Part shown: piece after piece, positions 18,045 to 26,905 of the stretch
Numbering within the stretch: the stretch's first letter is position 1
Layout of the letters: each line of letters starts with the position of its first letter
Assembly (NCBI GenBank): GCA_023663525.1
Contig: JAMPHF010000001.1
Span: 915,859-979,858 of the forward strand
Direction of reading: 5' to 3'
Origin: Bacteroides sp.
Lineage (GTDB): Bacteria; Bacteroidota; Bacteroidia; Bacteroidales; Muribaculaceae
Length of the DNA stretch: 64,000 nt
Program-made: the position numbers and the translations under genes
The notes under the pieces: generated by a model
Told to the model about the DNA's origin: nothing
Databases searched by the model: none
The model's input: the letters and a program-made list of their open reading frames with translations, nothing else

Positions 18045-18161
18045 GGGGACAAGAGGACAAGAGACAAAAGAGTGACAAGAATAAATTTATACATTATCAA
18101 ATGACATACATTCTGATAATATTATTCTTGTCACTCTTTTGTCTCTTGTCCTCTTGTCCCC
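18045..18161. terminator. 40-bp perfect inverted repeat between convergent rsmD and the tonB-like gene
   Basis: The arms at 18045-18084 and 18122-18161 are identical in inverted orientation over 40 bp, around a 37-nt AT-rich loop. The arms are made of repeated GACAAGAG-like units, related to the repeat at 7314-7429. The position suggests a bidirectional terminator that has grown by repeat expansion. Confidence 0.65.
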
Positions 18162-18172
18162 CTAATAATTTT

Positions 18173-18979
18173 TTATCGGAAGTTGTAGGTGATGGTGCCG
18201 GTTTGGCTGACCGGGGCATCCTCATCGACTGAGAACTGCGATTGCCGGGCTGCCGCGATGCAACTTTGACGCGCTGACTGGCTCGCCGCAGCCGCTCCCG
18301 TCCCTGACTGATAGCTCGCCGCAGTCACCTTCCCCTGACGGTTCACACTCACACGTATGGTAATCGTACCCAATGGAGCTGAGGCAGGTCTGTGCCACTC
18401 GGCGAGCGTCCGGCCCTTGAGATTGAAACCCGGACTGCCGCTCACAGCCCCGACCGTAGAATTGCCGTCAGGACTTCCGGCACTCCCGGTGCCTTCTTTT
18501 CCACTCCCCTTCTGTCCGAACTTCACCTTACCGGCAATGGCCTGACGTGTCTCCTGCTCACGCTTTGCACGCTCGGCCGCCTCAAGCTCAGCCTTTGTCG
18601 GACCGCTTTTCTCCGGTGCAGGCTTCTTCTCGACCTTGGCAGGCGACGGACGCTCGCTGCTGATGACAGGAGCCGGAGTTGCCTCCTCGCCGGAATTTTC
18701 AAGAGCTTCAGCCTCAGGGGTCATGGCAGTCTCAGCTTCCGCCTCGGCAGGAGCTGACTCGGAATTGTTTTCAGCAATCTCCGGGCGGTCACCCACCATC
18801 ACATACTCACCGCCGAAAAGCACCTCCGATGAATCGACCGGGGGCCATCCGCGATCCGTATCGGCTGCGACAGGATGGAGATACAGCGTAAGGAGCAGGA
18901 CCACAATCACCAGATGGAAAATTATGGTCGCAAGCAATGCTATCAGATGATTACGTTTGTCACTGCGCGAGTCAGACAT
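18173..18979 (-). CDS. TonB family protein
   Basis: Energy transducer linking the ExbB-ExbD proton channel to TonB-dependent outer-membrane receptors. The ATG at 18979 gives 268 residues: a short basic start, one membrane anchor (LIALLATIIFHLVIVVLLLTLY), a long Pro/Ala/Glu/Lys-rich periplasmic spacer at about 60-185, and a C-terminal TonB-like domain (LGTITIRVSVNRQGKVTAASY). The open frame extends further upstream into the exbD gap without family similarity. The gene lies in exbB-exbD-tonB order behind pdxJ. Confidence 0.82.
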   Translation of the reverse strand: MSDSRSDKRNHLIALLATIIFHLVIVVLLLTLYLHPVAADTDRGWPPVDSSEVLFGGEYVMVGDRPEIAENNSESAPAEAEAETAMTPEAEALENSGEEATPAPVISSERPSPAKVEKKPAPEKSGPTKAELEAAERAKREQETRQAIAGKVKFGQKGSGKEGTGSAGSPDGNSTVGAVSGSPGFNLKGRTLAEWHRPASAPLGTITIRVSVNRQGKVTAASYQSGTGAAAASQSARQSCIAAARQSQFSVDEDAPVSQTGTITYNFR

Positions 18980-19007
18980 AATTGTGTTCTCTTGTTTATT
19001 GTTTTCC

Positions 19008-19454
19008 TCAACGATTCTCCGCAGCCGGACGCGCTGACGACGGCGCAGGCTTCGTGGCAAGCACCATCTTCAGATTGTTTCTCGCACCGAGGTCAAGCAC
19101 TTTCACGAGAGTGCCGTAAGTCACCTCCTCGTCAGCATAGACCGCTATATAGTCCTCCCCGCCGTCAGGAAGTGAAGTCTGACGGCTGAGGAAATCAAGC
19201 AGTGCGTCCATGTCCATCGCAACCGGCTCACTCTCATCGGCAGTGGCATAAATCACACCCTCCTTGTCGATATAGACACGCGTCGAGGGTTTCAATGCCG
19301 TCTGCTTGGAGCTTTGGGGGAGATTCACCTCAAGAGCCGTCGGGAAAACGAACGTCGATGTGACCATGAAAAATATGAGCAGCAGGAATATAACATCGGT
19401 CATCGATGCCATCGAGAATGCCGCCATCATATTGTTTTGTCGTTTCAGAGCCAT
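19008..19454 (-). CDS. exbD: Biopolymer transport protein ExbD
   Basis: A 148-residue proton-channel component with one N-terminal membrane helix containing the conserved Asp (MASMTDVIFLLLIFFMV) and a periplasmic domain with YIDKEGVIYA and VYADEEVTYGTLVKVLDL. It follows exbB by 32 bp and precedes the tonB-like gene by 28 bp, so the three form one unit. Confidence 0.9.
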   Translation of the reverse strand: MALKRQNNMMAAFSMASMTDVIFLLLIFFMVTSTFVFPTALEVNLPQSSKQTALKPSTRVYIDKEGVIYATADESEPVAMDMDALLDFLSRQTSLPDGGEDYIAVYADEEVTYGTLVKVLDLGARNNLKMVLATKPAPSSARPAAENR

Positions 19455-19486
19455 AGGATTTCAGAGCTTGTCAGTGAATTTTTTTG

Positions 19487-20197
19487 TTATGCCGCCGGTT
19501 CGTTAAGGAGATCCATGAACTCCATTGTCTTCGCTTCAAGCGCATTCATCACCTTATTGATGCGGGCCACAAGATAGTTGTAGGCAAACAGTGAGATAAT
19601 ACCCACGATGAGACCTGCGACGGTTGTGACAAGAGCGGCATAGATACCGTCGGCAAGCACGGCAATGTTCGCACTCGTTCCCGCAGAAGCGAGATTGAAA
19701 AACGCCTGCACCATACCGATGACTGTACCGAGGAAACCGATCATCGGACCTCCGGCAGCGGTGGTGGCAAGCCAGGGAAGCCCCTTTTCGAGATTGGCAA
19801 TCTCGATGTTGCCCGTATTCTCAATAGTGACAAGCACATCATTCATCGGACGACCGATTCGGCTGATACCCTTACCGATAAGACGGGCGTAAGGCGTATC
19901 GGTCTTCGCACACAGACGGCGCGCGCTCTCAATCTCACCGTCATGGATATACTCGCGTATGCGATCCATGAACGAATTATCCTCCTTCTGTGCGCGGCGG
20001 ATCACGATGCAACGCTCGATGAAGATGTAGATACACACCAACGACAAAATGGCAAGCGGAATCATGATCCATCCGCCCCGCATCGTGAGATCCCACACCG
20101 AAAGCTCCTGAGCGACAGTCGCAGCCTGAGCCTGCACCGCCTCATTATAATTCATGGCAGCCGTAGCCACCGTATCGACAAATTCCTGTTGAAACAT
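19487..20197 (-). CDS. exbB: MotA/TolQ/ExbB proton channel protein
   Basis: Forms the proton-conducting ring that energises TonB. The ATG at 20197 gives 236 residues (MFQQEFVDTVA); a GTG at 20209 is an alternative. Three membrane segments are visible: GWIMIPLAILSLVCIYIFIE, the pair around LATTAAGGPMIGFLGTVIGMVQAFF, and DGIYAALVTTVAGLIVGIISLFAYNYL. These are the typical TolQ/ExbB pore helices. A 7-bp repeat array fills the gap to pdxJ and ends within about 10 bp of the start. Confidence 0.92.
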   Translation of the reverse strand: MFQQEFVDTVATAAMNYNEAVQAQAATVAQELSVWDLTMRGGWIMIPLAILSLVCIYIFIERCIVIRRAQKEDNSFMDRIREYIHDGEIESARRLCAKTDTPYARLIGKGISRIGRPMNDVLVTIENTGNIEIANLEKGLPWLATTAAGGPMIGFLGTVIGMVQAFFNLASAGTSANIAVLADGIYAALVTTVAGLIVGIISLFAYNYLVARINKVMNALEAKTMEFMDLLNEPAA

Positions 20198-20205
20198 ACC
20201 CGTAA

Positions 20206-20261
20206 ACACTTAACACTTAATACTTAATACTTAACACTTAAAACTTGACACTTAAAACTTA
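20206..20261. repeat. Array of eight 7-bp repeats between pdxJ and exbB
   Basis: Eight consecutive heptamers of the form A(C/T/A)ACTTA run from 20206 to 20261 without interruption. The array includes the pdxJ stop codon on the minus strand and ends just before the exbB start codon. The same heptamer forms a larger array at 31315-31482. Confidence 0.85.
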
Positions 20262-20972
20262 CTCCAAACATCTCTTATACTCATGAATGGTTTTCTCCAA
20301 ACCGAGATACAGAGCGTCGCAAATCAGCGCATGGCCTATCGACACCTCGCTCAGACGCGGAATGTTGCGATGGAAAAACTCCAGATTGACCAGGCTCAGG
20401 TCATGACCGGCATTCACACCAAGCCCGGCAGAAAACGCAGCATGGGCGGCCTCGACAAAAGGAGCCACAGCCCTCTCGGGATCCTTCGGGTAGAGGTCGG
20501 CGTAGGGTTTCGTGAAAAGTTCCACACGGTCAGCACCGGCTTTGGCTGCAAGCTGTATGTTCTCCACATCCGTACCGACAAATATCGAAGACCTGATACC
20601 CGCATCACGCAGCCTGTCCACAATCGAAGTCAGAAACTCGATATGCTCACCGACCTCCCAGCCTGCATTTGAAGTTATCGCACCGGGAGCGTCAGGCACG
20701 AGAGTGACCTGCTCCGGCTTGACCTGAAGCACAAGCTCCATAAATTCAGGCGACGGATAGCCCTCGATGTTGAACTCTGTCTTGACCAGCGGACGCAGAC
20801 GATAGACATCGTCGCGACGGATATGACGCTCGTCGGGACGGGGATGCACCGTGATTCCATCCGCTCCAAAAGCCTCGCAATCGGCAGCCACTTTCAGAAG
20901 ATCGGGGACATTCTCACCTCGCGCATTGCGCAAAGTGGCTATTTTGTTGATGTTTACGCTTAGATTTGTCAT
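20259..20972 (-). CDS. pdxJ: Pyridoxine 5'-phosphate synthase
   Basis: Condenses 1-deoxy-xylulose 5-phosphate with 3-amino-2-oxopropyl phosphate to make pyridoxine 5'-phosphate. The ATG at 20972 gives 237 residues, the usual length, beginning [19 protein letters not shown]. Family segments include [37 protein letters not shown] and [18 protein letters not shown] at 20984 would add four residues. It heads a minus-strand set with exbB-exbD-tonB, an order conserved in Bacteroidota. Confidence 0.94.
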   Translation of the reverse strand: MTNLSVNINKIATLRNARGENVPDLLKVAADCEAFGADGITVHPRPDERHIRRDDVYRLRPLVKTEFNIEGYPSPEFMELVLQVKPEQVTLVPDAPGAITSNAGWEVGEHIEFLTSIVDRLRDAGIRSSIFVGTDVENIQLAAKAGADRVELFTKPYADLYPKDPERAVAPFVEAAHAAFSAGLGVNAGHDLSLVNLEFFHRNIPRLSEVSIGHALICDALYLGLEKTIHEYKRCLE

Positions 20973-21034
20973 TTTTCCTTGCACTGAAAATCTTTTTGTC
21001 GGTCTGAACGGTTTTTAATATAAAGTATTATTAG

Positions 21035-21042
21035 TAATTTTG
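21035..21042 (+). promoter_or_regulatory. -7 box for the ACT-nadK-ygjP set
   Basis: TAATTTTG matches the -7 consensus 67 bp before the TTG start at 21110. The -33 region is not clear. Confidence 0.45.
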
Positions 21043-21109
21043 TAGCTTCATTCACCCGACAAGTTTGTGATTGCAAAATTAGGCAGAAAAACTAAAACAT
21101 CGAAATATT

Positions 21110-21496
21110 TTGCTCCGAAAAGAAGACACATCTGTCCAAAACGTCACCATCACCGCCTCTCCGGCGACCCGGCTTGAACGTCTGTTCCCCATGATCGAGG
21201 AGAGCAGCACCATCCTGCTCTCATGCCATCGGGGAGACTTCAGCGCGTCGCGCATCGCGCGGGCTGTCGAGGACTGCGATGCTCATTTGCTCAACCTCAA
21301 CGTCACATCTGACGGAGAGCACACCGACAACCGTATCTTCATCGAAATCCGCGTCAGCCACCGCAACCCGGAGTCAGTGATTCGGTCGCTCGAACGCTAC
21401 GGCTACGAAGTCATTGACGCCGACGGCTCGCACCTCGCCGACGACACCCTCCTCCGTGACCGCTACGACGAGCTGATGCGCTACCTCTCCTTATGA
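21110..21496 (+). CDS. Small ACT-like domain protein coupled to NAD kinase
   Basis: A 128-residue protein whose core (ESSTILLSCHRGDFSASRIARAVEDCDAHLLNLNV) resembles the C-terminal ACT-like half of the CBS-domain proteins that precede NAD kinase in Bacteroides. The CBS pair is absent, and the 137 bp between pdxJ and this start are too short to hold one. The TTG at 21110 is the best start because no upstream ATG is in frame; an internal ATG lies at 21191. The stop overlaps an ATG (ATGA) of the NAD kinase frame, implying translational coupling and perhaps a regulatory partnership. Function is unknown. Confidence 0.65.
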   Translation: MLRKEDTSVQNVTITASPATRLERLFPMIEESSTILLSCHRGDFSASRIARAVEDCDAHLLNLNVTSDGEHTDNRIFIEIRVSHRNPESVIRSLERYGYEVIDADGSHLADDTLLRDRYDELMRYLSL

Positions 21497-21543
21497 ACCG
21501 CTCTATCCACCACAGTGCACCCCTTTCCGACAATACACGAAAT

Positions 21544-22434
21544 ATGAAAATATCCATCTTCGGTAAACGCCGCCAAAGTCCCGAAGACATCCGTCTCATC
21601 ACATCACTCATGGAACGGCTGTCATACCTAGGTATATTCGTGAGCGTTGACAATCACTTCTATGATGCCATGACCCGCATGACCGGAACTCCGCTTCCGG
21701 CCGATGATGTCTTTGAAGGCGATGACTTCTCGTCCGACTTCTGTTTCAGCATAGGCGGCGACGGCACGTTCCTGCGCACGGCCCATCGTGTCGCCTCAAA
21801 AGAGATTCCAATCATCGGTTTCAACACCGGTCATCTCGGATTCCTCGCCGAGCAGTCAATCGCCGAAGCCCCCGAAATGGTTGACCGTCTGCTCTCGGAC
21901 GACTACACCGTTGAGTCACGCGCCCTCCTTGAAGGGAAAATGATCGGAGGGAAGACCATGACGGGAACGTCAGGATGGGAATTTGCGCTCAACGAAATCG
22001 CCATTCTCCGCCAAGACACCGCGTCAATGATCACCGTCAACACCCTCCTCGACGGAATGCCGGTGGCATCATATCAGGGCGACGGACTCATCGTCAGCAC
22101 CCCGACCGGCTCCACTGCCTACAATCTTTCAGTCGGAGGTCCGATTGTCCAGCCCACCGCCCCATGCTGGACACTGTCACCAATCGCTCCCCACTCGCTC
22201 ACGATGCGCCCTCTCGTCGTGGCCGACAGTCACATAATCGACATCTCGGTCGAATCACGCACCGACACATACCGCGTCACGCTCGACGGACGGACTCTCA
22301 CGCTCCCCATCGACGTGAAACTCCGTCTGCGCCGTGCCCCCTTCGTCACAAAAGTAGTCCATATCCCCGGTCATAATTTCATCGACATACTCCGCACCAA
22401 ACTCCTCTGGGGCATTTCCAAACGCGACGAATGA
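21544..22434 (+). CDS. nadK: NAD kinase
   Basis: Phosphorylates NAD to NADP in the cytoplasm. Signatures are the SIGGDGTFLRTAH motif with the catalytic Asp, NTGHLGFLAE, and the SAM/NAD-site segment PTGSTAYNLSVGGPIVQP. The ATG at 21544 gives 296 residues and places the family's first strand (MKISIFG) at the N-terminus. An ATG at 21493, in an ATGA overlap with the previous stop, would add 17 unrelated residues. Its own stop overlaps the next start in another ATGA. Confidence 0.93.
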   Translation: MKISIFGKRRQSPEDIRLITSLMERLSYLGIFVSVDNHFYDAMTRMTGTPLPADDVFEGDDFSSDFCFSIGGDGTFLRTAHRVASKEIPIIGFNTGHLGFLAEQSIAEAPEMVDRLLSDDYTVESRALLEGKMIGGKTMTGTSGWEFALNEIAILRQDTASMITVNTLLDGMPVASYQGDGLIVSTPTGSTAYNLSVGGPIVQPTAPCWTLSPIAPHSLTMRPLVVADSHIIDISVESRTDTYRVTLDGRTLTLPIDVKLRLRRAPFVTKVVHIPGHNFIDILRTKLLWGISKRDE

Positions 22435-23183
22435 GCAGACACACTCTCGACCACCCCATCCTCGGGACGATTACAGTGACTGAGCGCAGAGGCTCGGGCA
22501 AGCTGTCAGCCCGATGGAAAGAGGGACAGCTCCACCTCAACATCCCCGCAGGACTTCCACTGACTGAAATCCGCAACGCCATTGAGCGCAACCTTGCGGA
22601 ATTCGAGCGCATCCGTCCGCGTCCACGCTACACCGACGCCACCCAAATCCACATCCGAGGAAATGATGACGATCCGCAATCGCCATCGGTCTTCCTTTCC
22701 ATATCCATACTCCGCGCATCGACACAGTCGGGCGACATCACCGTAGTCCCTAAGTCAAGCAGCACCCCTCCCGGCATCGACATCCTCATCCCTCCCGCCA
22801 TCGACCTTGCAGCCCCCGCCATCCAGCGGCGCATCAACAACGCGCTCATAGCCTTAGCACGCAAAACAGCTCCAACAATCCTCCTGCCGCGAGCACGCCG
22901 ACTCGCCTCGAAGCTCGGTCTGAGAGTTGACAAATGGGAGATTGCCCACGGACACAACGTCCTCGGCACCTGCTATCCGCGCGAACGCCGCATACGCCTC
23001 TCATGCCTCAACGTGTACCTGTCACCTGAACTCCGCGACTACATCATATATCACGAACTCGCCCATCTGACCGAACCGGGTCACACAGCATCATTCCACG
23101 CACTCTGCAACCGCTACTGCAACGGGCGCGAACAAGCCCTCATCCGCCTCCTCCACGCATATCCCTGGCCAATCGAGCGATAA
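22431..23183 (+). CDS. YgjP-like M48-type metallopeptidase
   Basis: A 250-residue predicted zinc metallopeptidase of the YgjP/DUF45 family. The C-terminal YIIYHELAHLTEPGHTASFH carries the H-E-x-x-H site and a downstream His. The typical CYPRERRIRLSC-like segment precedes it (about 180-195). The N-terminal half is a beta-rich DUF45 region. No signal peptide is visible, so it is cytoplasmic; substrate unknown. The start overlaps the nadK stop by 4 bp. A proline- and arginine-rich composition reflects the locally higher GC. Confidence 0.82.
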   Translation: MSRHTLDHPILGTITVTERRGSGKLSARWKEGQLHLNIPAGLPLTEIRNAIERNLAEFERIRPRPRYTDATQIHIRGNDDDPQSPSVFLSISILRASTQSGDITVVPKSSSTPPGIDILIPPAIDLAAPAIQRRINNALIALARKTAPTILLPRARRLASKLGLRVDKWEIAHGHNVLGTCYPRERRIRLSCLNVYLSPELRDYIIYHELAHLTEPGHTASFHALCNRYCNGREQALIRLLHAYPWPIER

Positions 23184-23802
23184 ACCAACACAATAATAGT
23201 CAACTTTATACGCCCATATCGCAGTGTATACATCGTGATTCCTGCCATAACCTCCATCACATACTTTTGACATCTTTTCAAATTTTATTCTCAAAATTCA
23301 GTAAAAAAATTTGAATGTTTCAAAATTAAGTTTTATATTTGCCTCGGATTTCACCCACAGAGTCGTTCTGAAAGCGGAATCCACCCCAACCCTTCCAATC
23401 CGCAGGTCACAGTAGTGACCACGGACATGTAGAGATAAAGAGATTGAAATAAAAAAGGAAACATTTTTACTATTTTGTCGTTTGTGGAGATCCATTCGAC
23501 ATGATGAGCATAGGCTGTGACGGTCTATGTATGCTCATCTGAATGTGACCGTGAGAAACTTATCCCCATGTTTGCTCCACACACGCTCCAATCCTTAGCC
23601 GCACCATTTTATTTCATGCTTCCGCAACTCTACGCTGTCCTCCGGGCGGGGAAGGCGCAGGACTTTGTTTACATACGTTTCAACCATTGACGCAAGCGTC
23701 TCATCAGCAACCGTAATATCCGATGGACGACCAACGCCGACACATTATTGAAAAACTTCATTAGAGATTATCATATTTACAAATTATTTAAACAATTCGT
23801 GC
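23184..23802 (+). other. Long structured leader region of the SusC operon
   Basis: No convincing protein gene is seen. A strong promoter at 23310-23341 lies about 460 bp before the SusC start. The predicted leader contains a 6-bp hairpin at 23405-23420 and a 10-bp hairpin with a 17-nt loop at 23503-23539. No second promoter matching the consensus lies nearer the gene. The region could hold a riboregulator or small RNA. Confidence 0.55.
23310..23341 (+). promoter_or_regulatory. Promoter upstream of the SusC-SusD operon
   Basis: The -33 TTTG at 23310-23313 and -7 TATATTTG at 23334-23341 are separated by 20 bp, an exact match to the Bacteroidota consensus. The predicted start is near 23348. Confidence 0.7.
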
Positions 23803-26800
23803 ATGAAGAACATTTGTTACCAAATGACTCGGAAAGCGTGGCTCGTAGCCTTCATGGCTCTCTGTGCAGCTTTCCCCGCTTTAGCGCAGACGATTACAGT
23901 CACAGGTACTGTGGTTGACAAGGAGGGTGAACCTCTGATCGGCGCAAGTGTTGTGGTCCAGGGCGAGACCCTCGGGACAGCCACCGACATTGACGGTCAG
24001 TACACAATCTCCGCACCGTCTGACGGCACTCTGATTTTCTCATACGTCGGCTACTCCACTCAGGAAATCGCCATCAACGGACGCTCTGAAATCAACGTCA
24101 CCATGGAGGAAAACTCAGTGCTCCTCGGTGAAGTAGTCGCCATCGGCTACGGTACAGTCAAAAAGAGCGATGCCACAGGCTCAGTCGCCACCATCAAGCC
24201 CTCGGAAATCGAGGCCGGCCTCGCCACCTCAGCCCAGGATCTTCTCGTGGGTGCATCGCCGGGTGTAGTTGTCACCACTTCAGGTAATCCCTCGGGCGGT
24301 GCCGACATCCAGATCCGTGGTGGAGCCTCGCTCGCCGCTTCAAATGCTCCTCTTATCGTGATCGACGGTGTCCCGATGGACACCAAGGGTGTCGTCGGCT
24401 CCTCCAACCCTCTCGCGCTCGTGTCGCCTGAGAACGTCGAGTCAATGACCATCCTCAAGGATGCTTCTGCAACTGCCATCTATGGTAGCCGCGCATCAAA
24501 CGGTGTCATCATCATCACCACAAAGTCAGGCGCGAAAGGCACTCCGCAGGTCAGCTTCACCATGAATGGCTATATCAACACCACCCGCAAGTATCTCGAC
24601 ATGATGTCACCCGGTCAGTTCCGTGATTTCATCGTCAACAACTATGGCGAGGGGTCAGCCCAGTACGGTCAGCTCGGAGCCTACAACACCGATTGGCAGA
24701 AAGAACTCACACGCACGACATTCTCATCTGATTATAGCCTCAGCGTCGGCGGCACATACAAGTGGCTGCCCTATCGTGTCGCTGTCACCTATACAGACAA
24801 CAACGGTATCATCAAGAACACCGACATGGACCGCGTGACCGCTTCATTCAACCTCACGCCGAAGTTCTTCAACGATCTTCTTTCGGTCAACGCAAACGTG
24901 AAGGGTGCATACGTGACCAACACCTACGGCTCAAACACTCTCCGCTCTGCTGCCGGAATGAACCCGACTCTTCCCGTGAAGGATCCCAACGGCTCACCCC
25001 TGTTCAGCTACTGGACATCATTTGTCAACGGTGGTGTCATCGCCGGTCCTGACGCTAAAGGCGAGACCATCGACTCAACCACATCTCCCCTCAACCCTAT
25101 CGCCGACAACCAGGCTCAGATTTCAAAGGGCAAGGCATGGCAGTCGGTCGGCAACCTCCAGCTCGACCTCAAGATGCCATTCCTCACCGACCTTCGTGCC
25201 AACCTCAACCTCGGCTACGACTACCAGCACGGTGAGAACTACTCAAATCCTTTCGTGAACACCCCGATTGCTTGGAACAACGGTTACTCAGTTCTCGACA
25301 ACGGCACACTGAAGAACATCAAAGATGGTGGTGTCAGCCGCAAGTATGAATATCAGACCCGCGTCAACCTCCTCCTTGACTTCTATCTCAACTACAAACA
25401 CACATTCGAGGAAATCAACTCGACACTCGACGTGACAGCCGGTTATTCATGGCAGAAGTTCCACAACAAGAAGCGTGACTACAATCGCGTATATGAGGTT
25501 GTTGATCCGGCCAATGAGAAATATCTCGGCAATCAGGCCAATCCGACCAACATCACCATTCATCCCCATCAGCTCGTGTCGTTCTTCGGACGTGTCAACT
25601 TCACACTCCTCAACAAATACCTCATCACGGCAACCGTACGTCGCGACGGTACATCACGCTTCTCAAAAGACCACCGCTGGGGCACATTCCCTTCAGTAGC
25701 CCTCGGTTGGAAACTTCTTGAAGAAAACTTCATGGAAGGCGCACGCGACGTGATGAACGAACTCAAGCTCCGCGCCGGTTACGGTGTGACAGGTCAGCAG
25801 GATCTCGGCGATGACTACTTCCCCTATCTTCCGGTCTACAACCAGTGGACAGGCGGCGGTGCAGTCTATCCCTCAATCACAGGTGGAACAACAGGCACAT
25901 ATCCCATCTATCCCGCTTCCTACAACTCTGACATCAAGTGGGAGGAAACCCACACATGGAATGCCGGCGTTGACTTCGGATTCCTCAACAACCGCATCCT
26001 CGGCAGCATCGACTTCTACAAGCGCAAGACCAAGGACCTTCTCACCGAGTCGCCCTATCCCGCCGGATCAAATATCTCGAACGCCGGCAACATGAACCTC
26101 GGCGACCTTGAGAACACCGGTCTCGAATTCAACATCACTGCCCGCCCGATCGTAGGCGACGTGTTCCGCTGGACATCGTCATTCAACATCGCCTGGAACA
26201 AGAACAAGATCACCCGTCTCGCCGACGGTGCCAACACTGTGGTTGATGACTCAGGCATCTCTCTCGGAACAGGCAACAAGATTCAGAAACATCAGGTAGG
26301 CAAGTCTGCATTCAGCTTCTATGTCTATGAGCAGGTCTACGATGAGCACGGCAAACCGCTTGAAGGAGTCTACATCGACCAGAACGGCGACGGCGAAATC
26401 ACGGCAGCCGACAAGATCATCTACCACAGCCGTGACCCAAAGGTGACGATGAACTGGAACAACACTTTCAACTACAAAAACTGGGATTTCGGCATCACAC
26501 TCCGCGCGAGCCTCGGCAACTGGGTCTACAACGACACTCAGGCAAACTCATCAGTGAAGGAAGTCAACAATTCGCTTCCGCTCGCCAATCTCAACAACAC
26601 TTCATTCCTGTTCAACAAGACCACCAACGAGCTTGCATGCAGCAGCTACTTCGTGCAGAACGCCTCGTTCCTCCGCTGCGACAATATCACCGTCGGCTAT
26701 ACATGGGACAATCTTCTCAACGACCGTCTGCGCCTGCGCGTCTACGGTGCATGTCAGAATCCATTCGTGATCACCAAGTACAAAGGTCTCGACCCGGAAA

Positions 26801-26874
26801 TCTTCTCCGGCATCGACAACAATGTCTACCCCCATCCTCTGACATTCACCTTTGGCATCGTGGCTTCATTCTAA
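23803..26874 (+). CDS. SusC/RagA family TonB-linked outer-membrane protein
   Basis: A 1023-residue outer-membrane glycan importer powered by TonB. Order of domains: signal peptide to about residue 28 (ALAQ), carboxypeptidase-like CNA domain (TVTGTVVDKEGEPLIGASV) to about 105, plug domain with EVVAIGYGTVKKSDATGSV and LIVIDGVPMD, then the 22-strand barrel ending in a Phe (FTFGIVASF). It pairs with the SusD gene 31 bp downstream. Its substrate cannot be read from sequence, but the downstream SusE/SusF-like binding proteins and GH51 gene suggest a plant or alpha-glucan-type polysaccharide. Confidence 0.95.
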   Translation: MKNICYQMTRKAWLVAFMALCAAFPALAQTITVTGTVVDKEGEPLIGASVVVQGETLGTATDIDGQYTISAPSDGTLIFSYVGYSTQEIAINGRSEINVTMEENSVLLGEVVAIGYGTVKKSDATGSVATIKPSEIEAGLATSAQDLLVGASPGVVVTTSGNPSGGADIQIRGGASLAASNAPLIVIDGVPMDTKGVVGSSNPLALVSPENVESMTILKDASATAIYGSRASNGVIIITTKSGAKGTPQVSFTMNGYINTTRKYLDMMSPGQFRDFIVNNYGEGSAQYGQLGAYNTDWQKELTRTTFSSDYSLSVGGTYKWLPYRVAVTYTDNNGIIKNTDMDRVTASFNLTPKFFNDLLSVNANVKGAYVTNTYGSNTLRSAAGMNPTLPVKDPNGSPLFSYWTSFVNGGVIAGPDAKGETIDSTTSPLNPIADNQAQISKGKAWQSVGNLQLDLKMPFLTDLRANLNLGYDYQHGENYSNPFVNTPIAWNNGYSVLDNGTLKNIKDGGVSRKYEYQTRVNLLLDFYLNYKHTFEEINSTLDVTAGYSWQKFHNKKRDYNRVYEVVDPANEKYLGNQANPTNITIHPHQLVSFFGRVNFTLLNKYLITATVRRDGTSRFSKDHRWGTFPSVALGWKLLEENFMEGARDVMNELKLRAGYGVTGQQDLGDDYFPYLPVYNQWTGGGAVYPSITGGTTGTYPIYPASYNSDIKWEETHTWNAGVDFGFLNNRILGSIDFYKRKTKDLLTESPYPAGSNISNAGNMNLGDLENTGLEFNITARPIVGDVFRWTSSFNIAWNKNKITRLADGANTVVDDSGISLGTGNKIQKHQVGKSAFSFYVYEQVYDEHGKPLEGVYIDQNGDGEITAADKIIYHSRDPKVTMNWNNTFNYKNWDFGITLRASLGNWVYNDTQANSSVKEVNNSLPLANLNNTSFLFNKTTNELACSSYFVQNASFLRCDNITVGYTWDNLLNDRLRLRVYGACQNPFVITKYKGLDPEIFSGIDNNVYPHPLTFTFGIVASF

Positions 26875-26905
26875 TAATTCATCATCACTTTAAAGAAGAA
26901 TTGAC

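Noticed and set aside
18045..18161. Possible miniature transposon ends
   Set aside because: The 40-bp arms are low-complexity repeats, no target-site duplication is visible, and the position between convergent genes fits a terminator better.
20206..20261. Possible CRISPR array
   Set aside because: The units are 7 bp and contiguous with no spacers, and no cas genes are present; the same holds for 31315-31482.
23503..23542. 13-codon leader peptide starting at the ATGATG near 23502
   Set aside because: It is too short to support, no ribosome-binding evidence exists, and the bases are better explained by the hairpin.
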